From Boseongicola sp. SB0675_bin_26 (GTDB lineage Bacteria > Pseudomonadota > Alphaproteobacteria > Rhodobacterales > Rhodobacteraceae): a stretch of 7,182 bases of DNA. The notes under the pieces are model-generated. The model had not been told where the DNA came from and did not search any database. It saw only the letters and a list, made by a program, of their open reading frames with translations. Location of the stretch: NCBI GenBank assembly GCA_009843725.1, contig VYCX01000005.1, positions 3,840 through 11,021 on the forward strand, in the 5' to 3' direction. The position numbers and the translations under genes were made by a program. Shown here one piece after another: positions 6,597 to 7,182 of this stretch (positions within the stretch are counted from its first letter, which is position 1; each line of letters opens with the position of its first letter).

Positions 6597-6805
6597 GGCG
6601 GGTGATCGCCGTGCCTTGAGCGCGGCATCGGCCGCGGTGCCGATTGGACGCGCCTTGAGCGCTTTCAGCGTCACGGAAGCAAGATTCGGCAGATCAAGCG
6701 GTGGACCTTGCCGACTTCGTGCGTCGCGTGCCCATCACCAGGAAATCCGCGGCAACTTGCTCGTCAGCATATGGGTTCCCGACAAGCAGCAATCCGAAAG
6801 GCCTG
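6597..6805. other. Intergenic region between liuA and a convergent gene; no gene identified
   Basis: No frame here has both a plausible start and a recognisable product. The region holds an 11-bp direct repeat (GCCTTGAGCGC, listed separately). A weak bulged hairpin, AAGGCCTG (6798-6805) with CAGGTGCCTT (6817-6826), straddles the end of the convergent gene but has no T-run. Short minus-strand stretches read like protein, for example LDLPNLASVTLKALKARPIG near 6710-6645, but they are in different frames broken by stops. They could be the decayed remains of a gene. Confidence 0.4.
6613..6662. repeat. 11-bp direct repeat GCCTTGAGCGC
   Basis: GCCTTGAGCGC occurs at 6613-6623 and again at 6652-6662, 39 bp apart (start to start). 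Both copies are just downstream of the liuA stop. No inverted ends or further copies were seen that would mark a mobile element. Confidence 0.45.
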
Positions 6806-7182
6806 TCAATGCGGCTCAGGTGCCTTGACCTTGACGGTAACGACTTCGGTGTCGTGATACTGCTGATGATGGACTGACGACGCGAGATGCCGCAGCAGCC
6901 GAAGCGAAGCCTCGCGGTCTAGCGATGCGCCGGTGACGTGCTCGCCGAGTCGGGAAATGCGATCCTCAAGGTTTATCTCCTCTCCGGAGGCTACGACGAA
7001 CTCCAGAACGGCCCCGCCGTCTTCGCGCGCAACGGAGACACGAAGACGGCGGGTCTGCATGTCATCCTGATTTTCGCGAAGCGTCAGGAAGGTCTCTTCG
7101 CCCACGGCGTCAAGCCGCTGCGCCATGGCGGGTGCGATTCTTGCATGGTTCACCTTTTGCTTCCGTAACGTTCCGCTTTCGA
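6806..7182 (-). CDS. Degenerate RsbW/SpoIIAB-like HATPase-domain protein (probably partial)
   Basis: The stop is at 6808-6806. A GTG at 7153-7151, with GGAAG 6 bases upstream, would give 115 residues, but the frame stays open to the window edge, so the true start may lie outside. Numbering is from that GTG. The order of elements resembles the histidine-kinase-like ATPase fold of anti-sigma kinases. A helix LDAVGEETFLTLREN (14-28) is in the place of the N-box. Then come strands RLRVSVARE (36-44) and AVLEFVVASGEE (48-59), followed by SLRLLRHLASSV (83-94) and a final strand TEVVTVKVK (102-110). The ATP-site residues appear to be lost: Thr24 where the N-box Asn is expected, Ala-Ser-Gly at 55-57 for Asp-x-Gly, and Ala-Ser-Leu at 82-84 for the glycine-rich GLGL box. 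It might be a partner-switching protein that no longer binds ATP, or the tail of a larger SpoIIE/RsbU-type phosphatase. The family call is by eye only. Confidence 0.5.
   Translation of the reverse strand, partial: ESGTLRKQKVNHARIAPAMAQRLDAVGEETFLTLRENQDDMQTRRLRVSVAREDGGAVLEFVVASGEEINLEDRISRLGEHVTGASLDREASLRLLRHLASSVHHQQYHDTEVVTVKVKAPEPH

Noticed and set aside
6798..6826. Bulged hairpin between liuA and the convergent gene as a two-way terminator
   Set aside because: The stem is interrupted by a 2-base bulge, the loop is 11 bases, and neither strand shows a T-run after it.

Overview
The window has about 60-65% GC, tightly packed genes and protein sequences typical of Alphaproteobacteria. The start of the isovaleryl-CoA dehydrogenase, the glmU-glmS pair and the glmU/gph divergence all fit that class. 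A member of Rhodobacterales or a related order is plausible, but this is inference because there is no rRNA or other marker gene. I find no mobile element, CRISPR array, tRNA or rRNA.

Layout. Positions 1-130 hold the last 42 codons of an unidentified plus-strand gene. It converges with the minus-strand operon glmU (3317-1968) and glmS (1963-149), which together carry out the first and last steps from fructose-6-phosphate to UDP-N-acetylglucosamine, the precursor of peptidoglycan and lipid A. A 122-bp divergent intergenic region separates glmU from a plus-strand pair: a HAD-family phosphoglycolate phosphatase (gph, 3440-4102) and, 5 bp later, a DegT/DnrJ/EryC1/StrS-type PLP aminotransferase (4108-5301) of unknown substrate. 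After a 131-bp regulatory gap comes an isovaleryl-CoA dehydrogenase of leucine catabolism (liuA/ivd, 5433-6596). A near-perfect palindrome of TetR-operator type lies between its promoter-like elements and its ribosome binding site. A 209-bp gap with no identifiable gene follows. The last feature is a minus-strand open frame (6806 to the window edge) that looks like a degenerate RsbW/SpoIIAB-type histidine-kinase-like ATPase domain and probably continues beyond the window.

Most of the window is core metabolism: cell-envelope precursor supply, 2-phosphoglycolate salvage and branched-chain amino acid breakdown. I see no clear undescribed multi-gene system. The parts worth a second look are the liuA palindrome and the absence of liuA's usual partner genes, the uncharacterised aminotransferase coupled to gph, and the terminal ATPase-like protein that appears to lack its ATP-binding residues.
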